Positions 19,905 through 28,630 of a stretch of 64,000 bases of DNA are shown in pieces. The stretch's first letter is position 1. The number at the start of each line of letters is the position of its first letter. The notes beneath the pieces were generated by a model. It was not told where the DNA came from, did not search any database, and worked only from the letters and a program-made list of their open reading frames with translations. Made by a program: the position numbers and the translations under genes. Source of the stretch: Nocardia altamirensis NBRC 108246 (GTDB lineage: Bacteria; Actinomycetota; Actinomycetes; Mycobacteriales; Mycobacteriaceae); NCBI RefSeq assembly GCF_001612685.1, contig NZ_BDAY01000007.1, positions 62,001 to 126,000 of the forward strand. Direction: 5' to 3'.

Positions 19905-20579
19905 ATGACGCATGACTGGTCAGATGTGAGCGAGCGGATTGCCCGCTTGGCCGCGGCTCCGGGGGCGGATCAGATCTTCGGCGCAAGTGGGCACGGGCAT
20001 GGGTGGCGGCTCGAACCGCCGCTGAGCCCGTCCGAGTTGAGTGAGATCGAAGACCAGCTCGGGGTGGAGCTGCCGGAGGAATATCGGTCGTTTCTCTTGA
20101 CGGTCGGTCGAGGCGGGGCGGGGCCCGCCTATGGGTTGTTTCCCGTCCGTCAACTGGACGAGCGCTGGCAGTGGGACGGTGACGGCGCGGAAATCACCGC
20201 ACTGGAAACACTTTCGCAACCCTTCCCACATATCGCCGCGTTCAACCCGGCGGACGGGCTCCCCGGTCCGCCGGTCAGGGAAGCCTTCGATTCGCCGGAG
20301 GCATTCGGGGTGGCCGAGGACGCCTACTGGGACGACCGCTACCAGGTCATCGACCGGCCCGAGCATTCGGTCGGGCTGGTTTACCTGTGCCATCTCGGCT
20401 GCGCATATCGGGAGGCGCTTGTCGTCAGCGGGCGGGCGAGGGGACAGATGTGGGCCGACGAGCGGGCCGGTGACGGTGGCTTGCTGCCGGTGACCGACGA
20501 TGCGGGTGTCCCGCTCGGCTTCGCTACGTGGTACCGAAAGTGGCTGAACAACAGCGAAGCACAGCTCGCTAACCGATAG
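19905..20579 (+). CDS. SMI1/KNR4-family protein
   Basis: 224 residues. The signature region RLEPPLSPSELSEIEDQLGVELPEEYRSFLLTVG (about 37-70) matches SMI1/KNR4 domains (lP..yr.fl...nGg). In bacteria these often act as immunity proteins to polymorphic toxins or as cytosolic adaptor domains. After it come an Asp/Trp-rich region and LVYLCHLGCAYREALVVSGRARGQMWAD, typical of the longer actinobacterial versions. No toxin gene is adjacent here (an adenylate kinase lies upstream, a VOC gene downstream), so an orphan immunity role is possible but unproven. Confidence 0.8.
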   Translation: MTHDWSDVSERIARLAAAPGADQIFGASGHGHGWRLEPPLSPSELSEIEDQLGVELPEEYRSFLLTVGRGGAGPAYGLFPVRQLDERWQWDGDGAEITALETLSQPFPHIAAFNPADGLPGPPVREAFDSPEAFGVAEDAYWDDRYQVIDRPEHSVGLVYLCHLGCAYREALVVSGRARGQMWADERAGDGGLLPVTDDAGVPLGFATWYRKWLNNSEAQLANR

Positions 20580-20631
20580 TCGTTGGCCGCCAGTCTATTT
20601 CGCGAACAGGCGGGTTGGCCTGCTCGGCCTT

Positions 20632-21072
20632 TCAGCCGATCTCTTCGGCCAGCCCGACGATGATGCCCTCGGGACCACGCACGTAGCAGAGCCGAAAGAT
20701 CTGCTCGTACTGCTCGACCTCGCCGACGAGTTCGGCGCCGTGCGTGCGCAGGCGAGCGATGACGTCGTCGATATCGTCGACGGCGAACATGATGCGACGA
20801 ATGCCGAGCGTGTTCGCCGGCGCGATCTTCGGCTCAGCGGTGATTGCCTTCGGCGCGTGGAACATTGCCAGCTCGACCTTGCCGTGCCCGTCCGGGGTCC
20901 GCAGCATCGCGACCTCCTGTCGGACATCGTCGACCCCGATGATCCGTTCCACCCAGCGTCCCTCGACGGGCCCCTTGTTCTCCAGCTCCATCCCCAGTTC
21001 GACGAAGAACGCGATCACCCGGTCGAGGTCTTCGACAACGATGAGCACGTTGTCCATCCGCCGAATCGCCAC
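20632..21072 (-). CDS. VOC (glyoxalase-fold) protein
   Basis: 146 residues. N-terminal module: IRRMDNVLIVVEDLDRVIAFF with GMELENKGPVEG; C-terminal module: GIRRIMFAVDDIDDVIARL, ending in CYVRGPEGIIVGLAEEIG. The closing GPEG.I..LaE motif with Glu is the metal-ligand position of glyoxalase-like and bleomycin-resistance-like proteins. Substrate unknown. It stands alone, convergent with the SMI1/KNR4 gene, and shares no operon with neighbours. Confidence 0.85.
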   Translation of the reverse strand: MAIRRMDNVLIVVEDLDRVIAFFVELGMELENKGPVEGRWVERIIGVDDVRQEVAMLRTPDGHGKVELAMFHAPKAITAEPKIAPANTLGIRRIMFAVDDIDDVIARLRTHGAELVGEVEQYEQIFRLCYVRGPEGIIVGLAEEIG

Positions 21073-21173
21073 AGCTCTACCTCCGTCGTCAGTGCGCCCG
21101 ATGTGGGCTTCGACGAGGACGACCTTAGCGACCTACGGCCGAAACCCGGTGACTTGTGCGGTAATCCGCTGCC

Positions 21174-21809
21174 TCACCGAGGGCGGGCTCGGAAGACGGG
21201 GTCCATTACTGCGGCGCCCACGCCGCCCAAGAGGTACTCGGGTTGGTAAACCTCGTGCGAGCGGGCCGCCAATTCGATTGCGCTGATGGAGATCTGGCCG
21301 ATGCCGGAATTTCGGATGGTCTCGACCGAGCTGGCCCAGACCACGCGCGGGATACCGGCCCAGGCGATCATGCCGATACACATGGCGCAGGGCTCTCCGG
21401 TCGTATAGAGGGTCGTGTGCTGCCAGCCGGAGTTGCCGTGCCGGTTGACGTAGTCGTTGATCGCGACGACCTCACCGTGGAACCCGGGGTGCGCCGAGCC
21501 GTTGTTCACGCCCTCGGCAACAAGGGATCCGCTGCCGTCCACGATGACAGCGCCGAACGGGTACCGCGGGTTGGCTGCCGCCTGCCGGATGGCGTGCGCC
21601 ATCTGCAACTCGTGGAAGCGCCATTCCTCCGGCGTCGGTCGATAGTTGTTCAGCCGGTCCATGGTGATACGGGCGGACTCGTCGATATCGGTCGAGTCGG
21701 TCGCCGAACTCGTCCCGGTAGTGGCTGTCGTCAGCGCTGCTACCGAGGCGGTCAGCGCCAGCGCGGCCGTGCGTCGAGAGATCGTGGCAGAGCGGGGGGT
21801 TGGCTCCAT
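21174..21809 (-). CDS. Exported cytidine/nucleoside deaminase-fold protein
   Basis: 211 residues. An N-terminal twin-arginine-like signal (ISRRTAALALTASVAAL, about 10-26) is followed by a CMP/dCMP-type zinc deaminase domain: HGEV (zinc His and catalytic Glu), then TGEPCAMCIGMIAW with the two zinc Cys, and SAIELAA near the end. Members deaminate guanine, cytosine or related bases. An exported version is unusual, since most are cytosolic; the Tat-like signal would fit folding with zinc before export. Substrate and location are inferred. Confidence 0.85.
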   Translation of the reverse strand: MEPTPRSATISRRTAALALTASVAALTTATTGTSSATDSTDIDESARITMDRLNNYRPTPEEWRFHELQMAHAIRQAAANPRYPFGAVIVDGSGSLVAEGVNNGSAHPGFHGEVVAINDYVNRHGNSGWQHTTLYTTGEPCAMCIGMIAWAGIPRVVWASSVETIRNSGIGQISISAIELAARSHEVYQPEYLLGGVGAAVMDPVFRARPR

Positions 21810-21957
21810 CGTCGTAGTGTGTCAGCTGATCGACGTCGCTGTGCCAGACAACGGGGCGTTGCAAAGTCGGCGAACCCGATCTTCGCCTGCTGCGACGGTG
21901 GAAGAATTCGATGGGCGCGGTCCAGATCTGCTGGATGCGATTTCGGAGGAGGCCGGT

Positions 21958-22143
21958 ATGGCGAGAAAAGTGGCCGACTGCCGCAACTATCCCAGCGAGA
22001 TGAACTGCAGCCTGGCGATCAGCGGCGAAGAGGACGAGGTGGTGCGGGCCGCCAGCGAGCATGCGGTGTCGGTGCACCAGCATCAGGATTCGCCTGAGCT
22101 TCGCGACCAGATTCGAGGGATGCTCGAGGACGCCAAGGATTGA
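21958..22143 (+). CDS. DUF1059 small protein
   Basis: 61 residues from ATG 21958 with GGAGGAGG 7 bases upstream; a longer reading back to 21646 is antisense to the deaminase gene. Seen: VADCRNYPSEMNCSLAISGEEDEVVRAASEHAV, the DUF1059 pattern with the two conserved cysteines and an AxxHA helix, ending DQIRGMLEDA. The function of the family is unknown. It precedes the DinB-like gene by about 100 bases and may share its transcript. Confidence 0.85.
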   Translation: MARKVADCRNYPSEMNCSLAISGEEDEVVRAASEHAVSVHQHQDSPELRDQIRGMLEDAKD

Positions 22144-22245
22144 GTCAGCCGGAGGTCGCTCACCTCTGATCTGCACGGTGCCGGTCCGCGGTCGGTGCGC
22201 ACCACCGACGGCAGTGGACCGTGCCGACAAGGTCATACTCGGAGC

Positions 22246-22764
22246 ATGAGTCAAAGCAATGCTGTGCCAATGGACTCCGTCATCAACGATCCGTTGCGGG
22301 TCCAGTTCGAGCACTTCATCGAGGAGCATCGCGCAAGCTTGCAGCACTGCCTCGACGGGCTGACCGAGGAGCAGGCGCGCCGGTCCCTGGTCGCTTCCCG
22401 GACCACTTTGCTCGGGTTGCTCAAGCACGTCACATTCGTCGAGCGCGTGTGGTTCGACGAGGCGGTGACCTGTCGGCCGCGCAGCGAGATCGGCATCCCG
22501 GACACCCCCGACGAGTCGTTCGTGCTGACCGACGACGACTCGATCGACACCGTGCGGCGTGCGCACCAAGAGGCATGCGATGCGGCCCGCCGCGCAACCG
22601 CCGACCTCGACCTCGACGACGTGCTCCTCGGCAATCGGCGCGGACCGCTTCCGCTGCGCTGGATCTACCTGCATGTGCTGCGCGAAATGGCCCAGCACTG
22701 CGGGCACGCGGACATCCTGCGCGAGCAGATCCTCACGCCCCGCGATGCGTCGGTGTCTGGCTGA
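22246..22764 (+). CDS. DinB-like/DUF664 four-helix protein
   Basis: 172 residues from ATG 22246 (GGAG just upstream at 22241-22244, so spacing is tight). Seen: LRVQFEHFIEEHRASLQHCLDGLTEEQARRSLVAS and LLGLLKHVTFVERVWFDEA, with His of KHV, then WIYLHVLREMAQHCGHADILREQ, where two more His complete the typical DinB metal triad. DUF664/DinB proteins include mycothiol-dependent transferases in actinobacteria, so a detoxification role is plausible. Convergent and directly abutting the glycosyltransferase gene. Confidence 0.85.
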   Translation: MSQSNAVPMDSVINDPLRVQFEHFIEEHRASLQHCLDGLTEEQARRSLVASRTTLLGLLKHVTFVERVWFDEAVTCRPRSEIGIPDTPDESFVLTDDDSIDTVRRAHQEACDAARRATADLDLDDVLLGNRRGPLPLRWIYLHVLREMAQHCGHADILREQILTPRDASVSG

Positions 22765-24000
22765 TCATGGACTAGGAGTGGTGTCGGCGCGGGAGCCATC
22801 GTCGATGAGCAGTTTCGCGGCCACCGTCGCCCCGTCTGGTCGGATCGTGCGCGCCACCGCCTGTGCGCGGTCCCGGGTCTCCGGAGTCAAAGCCGTTGTG
22901 AGCGCGACGGACAGCGAGTCGACGGTCGGGGCCGGACCGTCGTGCGCCGCACCGATGCCGAGCTCGGCTACGCGCGCGGCCCACTGCGGCTGGTCACCGA
23001 TCTGCGGTACCACCACTTGGGGCGCGCCCGCCCGTGCCGCGGTCGTCGTGGTACCCGCGCCGCCGTGATGCACGACGGCCGCGACGCGCTGAAACAGTGC
23101 CTGCTGGTTGATCTCGCCGAGGAGGAAGCAGTCGTCGGCGTCGTCGATCGGCACCAGCCCGGCCCAGCCGCGGGCCAGCAGGATCCGGCGGCCCTGCGCC
23201 CGCACCGCCTCGATGGCCACCCGGGCAATGTCCTTCGGCACATAGGACGCCATGCTGCCGAAACCCACGTACACCGGCGGTTCGCCCGCGCTCAGGAATG
23301 CCTCGACCGCCGCGGGAAGCGGGCGATCGTCGGGCAGAATCCATGCCCCGGTCTGCAGGAGGTCGAACTCCGTCAAGCCTTGCGACGGACAGAGCACGGC
23401 GTCGGCCGCCAACCACGGCCGGTCGGTGTAGACGTGGTCGCGCACGTTGTCCACCGGCGGCAGGCCGAGCGCCGCCCGCTTGTGGTTGAGCGGCTCGCGG
23501 TACATGGTGTTGATCCGCTCGGTGTCCTTCGCCCACAACGCCGCAATTTCGGCCTCGTCCAGCTGAGATGGCTTGCCAGGCAACGCTCCTGGCGGATAGT
23601 GCCGCGACGGCATGCCGTAGAGCTGATAGGAGGCGAACACATAGCGCAGGCCGAGCTGCTCGGCCACCTCACGCGCACCGGCAGGCATCAGGCCTGCCGC
23701 CACCAGCACGTCACATCCTTCGGCCGCCGCGGTGAGGGTTTCGAATCGCGCGGTAACCAGCTCGGCCGCGAACCGGAGCGCGTCTTGCGCGGTCGGTGGC
23801 TTATCGCCTGCGACCACCGAGTGCACGGTCGGCCCGAGCGGGATCAGCGGCACGCCGACCCGCGCCAGCAGCGCCTCGAAATCCTCGTCGGGTGGCGCAC
23901 AGACCCGCGCCTCCGCGCCGAGCGCCCGCAGCGCCACCGCGAGCCCGACCACCGGCTCCACATCCCCACGCGATCCGATCGACGTCAACAGCACACGCAC
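22765..24000 (-). CDS. GT1-family glycosyltransferase (MGT/GtfB-like)
   Basis: 411 residues in a GT-B layout. N-terminal MRVLLTSIGSRGDVEPVVGLAVALRALG is the opening of antibiotic and sterol glucosyltransferases. The C-terminal half has PPVYVGFGSMAS, the donor-binding VAAVVHHGGAGTTTTAARAGAPQVVVPQIGDQPQWA (HHGGAGT and DQ..WA motifs). It should transfer a sugar from an NDP-sugar to a lipid, polyketide or drug. No sugar-biosynthesis genes are nearby, so the acceptor is unknown; antibiotic-inactivating macrolide glycosyltransferases are one known relative. Single gene. Confidence 0.9.
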   Translation of the reverse strand: MRVLLTSIGSRGDVEPVVGLAVALRALGAEARVCAPPDEDFEALLARVGVPLIPLGPTVHSVVAGDKPPTAQDALRFAAELVTARFETLTAAAEGCDVLVAAGLMPAGAREVAEQLGLRYVFASYQLYGMPSRHYPPGALPGKPSQLDEAEIAALWAKDTERINTMYREPLNHKRAALGLPPVDNVRDHVYTDRPWLAADAVLCPSQGLTEFDLLQTGAWILPDDRPLPAAVEAFLSAGEPPVYVGFGSMASYVPKDIARVAIEAVRAQGRRILLARGWAGLVPIDDADDCFLLGEINQQALFQRVAAVVHHGGAGTTTTAARAGAPQVVVPQIGDQPQWAARVAELGIGAAHDGPAPTVDSLSVALTTALTPETRDRAQAVARTIRPDGATVAAKLLIDDGSRADTTPSP

Positions 24001-24125
24001 CTTGCAACTCCCATCTCCGCAGGTCCTGGCGTTTCGAACGGCAAGTGTGGCGCATGCCCCCGCTCTTGCCGCAAGCCCCCCGGTGCGCTATATGTTGAAG
24101 GGGGCGCACGGGGGATCCATCGACA

Positions 24126-24767
24126 TCACAGGATGTTCGTCATGTCCGGCGTCAACCGGGGGACCGGGGGCAAGGGTGAGTGCGCCGGGGAGGCGCGGAA
24201 CGCCTGGATGGCGAGCCTGGCGAAGCGCCGTGAGGCGGCGATGCGCGCGGGCATCGGTGCGGCAGCGATTCCGCGGTGGGCCATGAGCACCAGGAACAGA
24301 TCGTCGAGGACGAAGTCGGGGCGCAGGTCGCCGGATCTCTTTGCACGACAGGACAATTCGGCGACCGCCTGCAGCGCGTACTGACGCTCGGCCGCGAAAT
24401 CCAGCGCGTCGGGGAATGCCGACATGAAGGCTTCGGTGAAGCCCCGGCAGCTGGCGTGCAGTTCGAAGGTCTTCTCGAGCATCAGACAGAAGCCGCGCCA
24501 CGGATCCGGTTCGGCCAGGCACTCGTCGACGATGGCGTGGCACTCGTGCGTCTGTTCCGCGAACGCCTCGGCAGCGAGGATCGTTTTGGTCGGGAAGCGG
24601 CGGTACAGGGTGGCGGGGCCGACACCGGCGCGGCGAGCGATCTCCCGCATCGGCACGTGCACGCCCTCCTCGGCGAACAGCGTGCGTGCCGCGTCGAGGA
24701 TGCGCTCGCGGTTGTCGCGGGCGTCGGAGCGCAGGGAGTGAGGCAAATGGTTCGGCACCCCTCTCAC
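24126..24767 (-). CDS. TetR-family transcriptional repressor
   Basis: 213 residues if started at GTG 24767; GTG 24758 or TTG 24746 are alternatives and the AGAGGGG between them does not settle it. Seen: the N-terminal HTH RERILDAARTLFAEEGVHVPMREIARRAGVGPATLYRRFPTK, followed by a helical ligand domain (LAGEpD-type, FELHASCRGFTEAFMSA). It is divergent from the quinone reductase-like gene across about 80 bases containing a TTAGCTAA-centred palindrome, so it most likely represses that gene and itself in response to a small molecule. Confidence 0.88.
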   Translation of the reverse strand: MRGVPNHLPHSLRSDARDNRERILDAARTLFAEEGVHVPMREIARRAGVGPATLYRRFPTKTILAAEAFAEQTHECHAIVDECLAEPDPWRGFCLMLEKTFELHASCRGFTEAFMSAFPDALDFAAERQYALQAVAELSCRAKRSGDLRPDFVLDDLFLVLMAHRGIAAAPMPARIAASRRFARLAIQAFRASPAHSPLPPVPRLTPDMTNIL

Positions 24768-24779
24768 TTTAGCTAAGTG
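24765..24779. promoter_or_regulatory. Probable TetR operator between divergent genes
   Basis: CACTTTAGCTAAGTG is a near-perfect palindrome (one extra T) centred on TTAGCTAA. Outer partial symmetry (CACCCC on the left, GGGGTG on the right) extends it to about 34 bases. It lies at the 5' end of the TetR gene and about 70 bases before the quinone reductase GTG, where a TetR dimer would block both promoters. Confidence 0.5.
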
Positions 24780-24848
24780 GACGGGGGTGTCCGTTAGCGT
24801 CGGAGCGGTATGGCCCCAGTGTCGCGGGCCACTAGTGAGGAGTTGGCC

Positions 24849-25805
24849 GTGAAGGCAGTTGCAATCCAAAAGTTCGGTGGCCCTGAGGGTTTGGTGGTCG
24901 TCGAGGTTCCTGTCCCGACGCCGGCCGCTGGGCAGGTCGTGATCGCTGCCGAAGCGATCGGTGTCGGCGGAGTGGACGTGGTGATCCGCAAGGGCGTCGT
25001 CGCCGGGTTCGGCTTCGCGGAAGGGTTTGTGCTCGGCAACGAGGTCGCGGGCACCGTGACCGCGGTCGGCGATGATGTCGATACGGCGTGGCTCGGCCGG
25101 CGCGTGTGGGGGTTCACCGGCGAGGGCGGCGGCTATGTCGAGAACGCGATCGCTGCGGTCGACGCGATCGTGGAACTTCCCGCTGACCTGTCCATTGTCG
25201 ACGCGGTGGCACTCGGAAACTCCGGCATCGTCGCCCATTTCGCCCTCGCCCGTGCGCATTTCGCACCCGGCGAGACCGTGTTGGTGCGCGGCGCGGCAGG
25301 CAGCATCGGCCTCCTGGTTGTGCAGCTTGCGGCCAAGGGCGGTGCGGCCGCAGTGGCGGTCACCACCTCGTCGGCGGAGCGAGGGGAGCGGCTGCGCGAG
25401 TTCGGCGCCACCCATGTTCTCGACCGTTCCGGCAACGGTGCAGGCCCCGAGGACTACGACGTCATCATCGATATCGTCGCCGGTGCGGATTTGCCTTCGT
25501 TTCTCGGCAAACTCGCGCCGAACGGCCGCATGGTCGTGGTCGGTATCGTCGCGGGCATGCCGCCTGCGGACTTCGGCGCCGCGCTCGTCGCCGCATTCCG
25601 GAAATCTTTGTCCTTGGGGACTTTCAGCGCCGACACCGTGACCGCAACCGAGCGGCGCGCCGTGCTGGTCGATCAGTTCGCCGCCGCCGGTCGGGGTGAA
25701 TTACGCGCTGTCGTGCACGAACTGCTGCCGCTGGAACACGCGGTGCTGGCACACCAGAAAATGGACAAGGGTGAGGTTTTCGGCAGAATCGTGTTGACAC
25801 CGTAA
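24849..25805 (+). CDS. Zeta-crystallin-like NADPH:quinone reductase / zinc-less MDR
   Basis: 318 residues from GTG 24849, with GAGGAG at 24837-24842. A medium-chain dehydrogenase/reductase with an N-terminal GroES-like domain (KAVAIQKFGGPEGLVVVEVP, GNEVAGTVTAVG) and a Rossmann domain (VLVRGAAGSIGLLVVQLA, the AxxGxxG of quinone reductases). No catalytic zinc Cys/His set is seen, which fits the QOR branch acting on quinones or enones. Divergent from the TetR gene, with a shared operator region, so probably inducible by its substrate. Confidence 0.9.
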   Translation: MKAVAIQKFGGPEGLVVVEVPVPTPAAGQVVIAAEAIGVGGVDVVIRKGVVAGFGFAEGFVLGNEVAGTVTAVGDDVDTAWLGRRVWGFTGEGGGYVENAIAAVDAIVELPADLSIVDAVALGNSGIVAHFALARAHFAPGETVLVRGAAGSIGLLVVQLAAKGGAAAVAVTTSSAERGERLREFGATHVLDRSGNGAGPEDYDVIIDIVAGADLPSFLGKLAPNGRMVVVGIVAGMPPADFGAALVAAFRKSLSLGTFSADTVTATERRAVLVDQFAAAGRGELRAVVHELLPLEHAVLAHQKMDKGEVFGRIVLTP

Positions 25806-25993
25806 ACTCGCGATAGGGGCGTGAGTGGTGAACCGGGATTACGGTTCGGCAACCGCACTTGGCGAGTTCGCATCCCGCTCACCTGCGCGTTCACAAATAT
25901 TCAATGCTCGAGGCCGACCGGACAGCCGACAGGCCCGCAGCGTTCAAATTGCGCGGTTACCGTTCAATGGGAGGGTGAAGGGCGGAGGACTCC

Positions 25994-27400
25994 ATGGTGA
26001 GCACGCGGCTTCGAGCAGTCTGGCTGGTCAACGTGACGATGGGAACCGCTGCGGTCGCAGCAGGGGCCCCGGTGCTGGCGCGACCGACGGCGGCGCTGCG
26101 CCAATTCAACAGCGCTGGGGGACAGCGTGATTCGATAGTCGCGTCGGACCTGGAAGTCGTCACCGTCACCGATCGGTCCGTGGTGGTGACCTGGACCACC
26201 CGGGCTCGGGACCGGACCGGGCGACTGCGAAATGCTCCCGCCGACACCGAAGTTCGGCTGACGCCTGCCGACAGTCGCGGCCCGACACGGGTGCATTATC
26301 TCGACAGCAATCCCACGCCGTACCACTATGCGGAGATCGAGGGACTGGAGCCAGGGCGAAGCTACCGGTTCGCGGCCTATTCCAACGGGCACCGTGCGGT
26401 ACCGGCCAGGACCCTGGTCACCCGGCGGGCCGGAACCCCGGAAAGCACAGGGGTTTTCACCACCTTGCGGCCGCCGCCGGGGCAGTTGGTGTGCACCATC
26501 GCGCTCGCCAACGATGTGCACTACGGCGAACACACGAGCGGCCTGCTGGTGGCCGGATTACCTACTGGATTCCGCCACGACGCAGGCGTCTCCTACCCCG
26601 AGACCATGCTCGGCGCGATGCTCGACGAACTGCGCCGACCGGATCGGGCCGTCGATCACCTGATCGTGTCCGGTGACCTCACCGACTCCGGCACACTCGA
26701 ACAGTCGCAGGGCATCCGGGCTCGTCTGGATGCCTGGGGCGAGCTCGGGCGCGACTACTTCGTCTGTCGCGGCAATCACGAAGCGCCACGTCGAAACGAT
26801 TACTGGGGCAGTGTCTTCCATCCACACCAGCGGCTCACCGAGCAGGATCTCGGCGGCCTGCGGCTCATCGGGCTCGACACCACCCGGCGGTTCGGGTCGG
26901 GTGGCACGTTGGAGGGGCATCAGCTGCGTCACTTGCGGCATCTGCTGATGGCCGAACCCGATCGTCCCACCCTCGTTTTCGGGCATCACCCGGTGACATC
27001 CGCTGCGGCCGTGAGTAATCCGGGTGGGCCTGGGTTCGTCCTCGACCGGATGAGTGCCGCTGCGCTGCAACACATCTACCGCGACGCGCCGGGGGTGTTC
27101 CTGCATCATGCCGGGCACACTCACCGCACTCGCCGCACCATGGCCGACACCGAGATCGATGTCGAGTTCCTCGAAGTCGCTGCGGTCAAGGAATATCCCG
27201 GCGGTTATATGTTGCTCCGCATCTATACCGGCGGCTACATGGCCAACTTCTACAAGACGCGCTCGGAGCCCGCGCGGCATTGGAGCACGCGCACTCGTCG
27301 CCAATACTTCGGCCTGCAACCAGATCATGCGCTCGGATCGATCACCGATCGCAATCACGTTGTGCTGCGGGACTTTTCCGGAATGAAGCCGCTCCGATAG
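25994..27400 (+). CDS. Secreted calcineurin-like metallophosphoesterase with FnIII-like N-domain
   Basis: 468 residues. Signal sequence about 1-30. Residues about 50-155 form a fibronectin-III-like domain (TVTDRSVVVTWTTRARD, YHYAEIEGLEPGRSYRFAAYS), the usual purple-acid-phosphatase/PhoD-type N-domain. The catalytic domain shows all metallophosphoesterase motifs: ANDVHYG, VSGDLTDSG, CRGNHE, VFGHHP and HHAGHTHR. It should cleave phosphomonoesters or diesters outside the cell with two metal ions. Single gene; its last codons lie inside the following terminator stem. Confidence 0.9.
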   Translation: MVSTRLRAVWLVNVTMGTAAVAAGAPVLARPTAALRQFNSAGGQRDSIVASDLEVVTVTDRSVVVTWTTRARDRTGRLRNAPADTEVRLTPADSRGPTRVHYLDSNPTPYHYAEIEGLEPGRSYRFAAYSNGHRAVPARTLVTRRAGTPESTGVFTTLRPPPGQLVCTIALANDVHYGEHTSGLLVAGLPTGFRHDAGVSYPETMLGAMLDELRRPDRAVDHLIVSGDLTDSGTLEQSQGIRARLDAWGELGRDYFVCRGNHEAPRRNDYWGSVFHPHQRLTEQDLGGLRLIGLDTTRRFGSGGTLEGHQLRHLRHLLMAEPDRPTLVFGHHPVTSAAAVSNPGGPGFVLDRMSAAALQHIYRDAPGVFLHHAGHTHRTRRTMADTEIDVEFLEVAAVKEYPGGYMLLRIYTGGYMANFYKTRSEPARHWSTRTRRQYFGLQPDHALGSITDRNHVVLRDFSGMKPLR

Positions 27401-27421
27401 TTGGACCATCGGAGCGGCTTC
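27385..27421. terminator. Bidirectional terminator between phosphoesterase and lipase genes
   Basis: GAAGCCGCTCCGAT (27385-27398) and ATCGGAGCGGCTTC (27408-27421) form a perfect 14-bp stem with a 9-base loop. The left arm overlaps the final codons of the phosphoesterase. The convergent lipase gene ends 28 bases further on. Confidence 0.88.
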
Positions 27422-27448
27422 GATCTGTGCCGGACTCGATTCGCAGTC

Positions 27449-28279
27449 CTAGCTGGTGACGAGGGTGCCGGTGGCCTTGTTCATGGTGGGCAGGTAGCCG
27501 CGAGTCTGGCCATCGATGGTGGGGTGGTAGGACTCGACGGGGTCGGCGACGTTGAGTTGGTTGATCCACGGGTCGCGGCCGCAGATGCCGTGCCCGGCGA
27601 AGGCTTGGCGCGGGTCGGCGAAGGTCAATCCGGCGTTCCGTGCGCGGGCGGCGGTGACCTTGGCGAGTTCATCGGCCGCACGGTTGAGCGAGTCGCGCTT
27701 GTGCAGGCTGAAGCTGAGCGGACACACATCCCGCTCGAACAGGCGCGGGTATCCCATGACGATGACCGTCGCCTTCGGCGCCTTGGCCTTGATGTCCCGG
27801 TAGAGCCCGTCGAGGCGGCCGGGCAACGTGTTGTTGGCGTAGGCGATGGCGGTGGCGACCGCCCTGTCGCACTCGGCGTCACTGGCGGGGAACACGCACG
27901 AGCTCAAGGTGCGGGAGAAGCCCGCGTCGTTACCGCCTGCGGACACGGAGACCAAGTCGGTGCGATCGCTCAATGTGCCCAGCTGCTTGCTGTGCACATC
28001 CTGCGTGGTGGCGCCGCTGCAGGCGGTGAAGGAGAAGGACCCGACCGAGTGGGTGGCCGCCCATCGTGCCGGGTACGCGTAGTCACTGCGCAGGCAGTCG
28101 CCGCTGTCCGGCCGGTAGGTGCCGGTGCCGACACCCGAAGAGTAGGAATCACCAAGCGCGACATAGTCGATCGGTGCTGGTGCAGGTGCGGCTCCCGCGG
28201 CTGCGGTCGGTACCAGGACCGCCAGCAGACCGGTCATGAGCGCAGCAGAGGTCGCAAGCAGTGCACGGGCGCGAGTCAT
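27449..28279 (-). CDS. Secreted SGNH-hydrolase lipase/esterase
   Basis: 276 residues with a signal sequence (about 1-30, VLVPTAAAGA). SGNH blocks: block I DYVALGDSYSSG with the nucleophile Ser, block III SVSAGGNDAGF with the oxyanion Asn, and block V around ESYHPTIDGQTRGY, with the catalytic His. Six Cys (CLRSDYAYP, FTACSG, SSCVFPASDAEC, DVCP, GICG) match the three disulfides of Streptomyces SGNH lipases. It should hydrolyse extracellular lipid esters. Single gene, divergent from the alkylation-repair-like gene. Confidence 0.9.
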   Translation of the reverse strand: MTRARALLATSAALMTGLLAVLVPTAAAGAAPAPAPIDYVALGDSYSSGVGTGTYRPDSGDCLRSDYAYPARWAATHSVGSFSFTACSGATTQDVHSKQLGTLSDRTDLVSVSAGGNDAGFSRTLSSCVFPASDAECDRAVATAIAYANNTLPGRLDGLYRDIKAKAPKATVIVMGYPRLFERDVCPLSFSLHKRDSLNRAADELAKVTAARARNAGLTFADPRQAFAGHGICGRDPWINQLNVADPVESYHPTIDGQTRGYLPTMNKATGTLVTS

Positions 28280-28630
28280 GGTTGCTCCAAGAAAAGGGAC
28301 GACAGCCGCTAGAAAGTTAGCGAACCTCTCTCATTTTACCGTTACCGAGAGCAATATCTAAAGCGTAAAAACTCTGAAAGTTGTTGTCACCCTTAGCCAT
28401 TGGACTGTCAACAGATGCCTGTCCAACCGGCCTGCGGAACGTTAACCAACAGTCTCGCGATGCAACCCGAACAACTGATCACCGAGGTATCCGCCGAGAC
28501 AATCGCCGATGAACAATCCATAACTTCCGCCGAGCCCCACTCGGCGAGACACACCCGCTCGCGACACAGGGCGGACCGTCTGGATGCGAGGTCTCGTAGT
28601 CTGAGTTCCAGGCGACGGACGGGAGGCGCG
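28280..28630. other. 351-bp divergent intergenic region, promoter-bearing
   Basis: The stretch nearest the lipase gene (28300-28400) is clearly AT-rich relative to its surroundings, consistent with the lipase promoter and leader. The rest is open in one frame continuous with the downstream gene but lacks conserved coding sequence, and the strong ribosome site GGGAGG is at 28621. No repeat or RNA gene is seen. Confidence 0.5.

Noticed and set aside
24768..25415. Upstream extension of the TetR frame
   Set aside because: Antisense to the quinone reductase-like gene and lacking regulator similarity.
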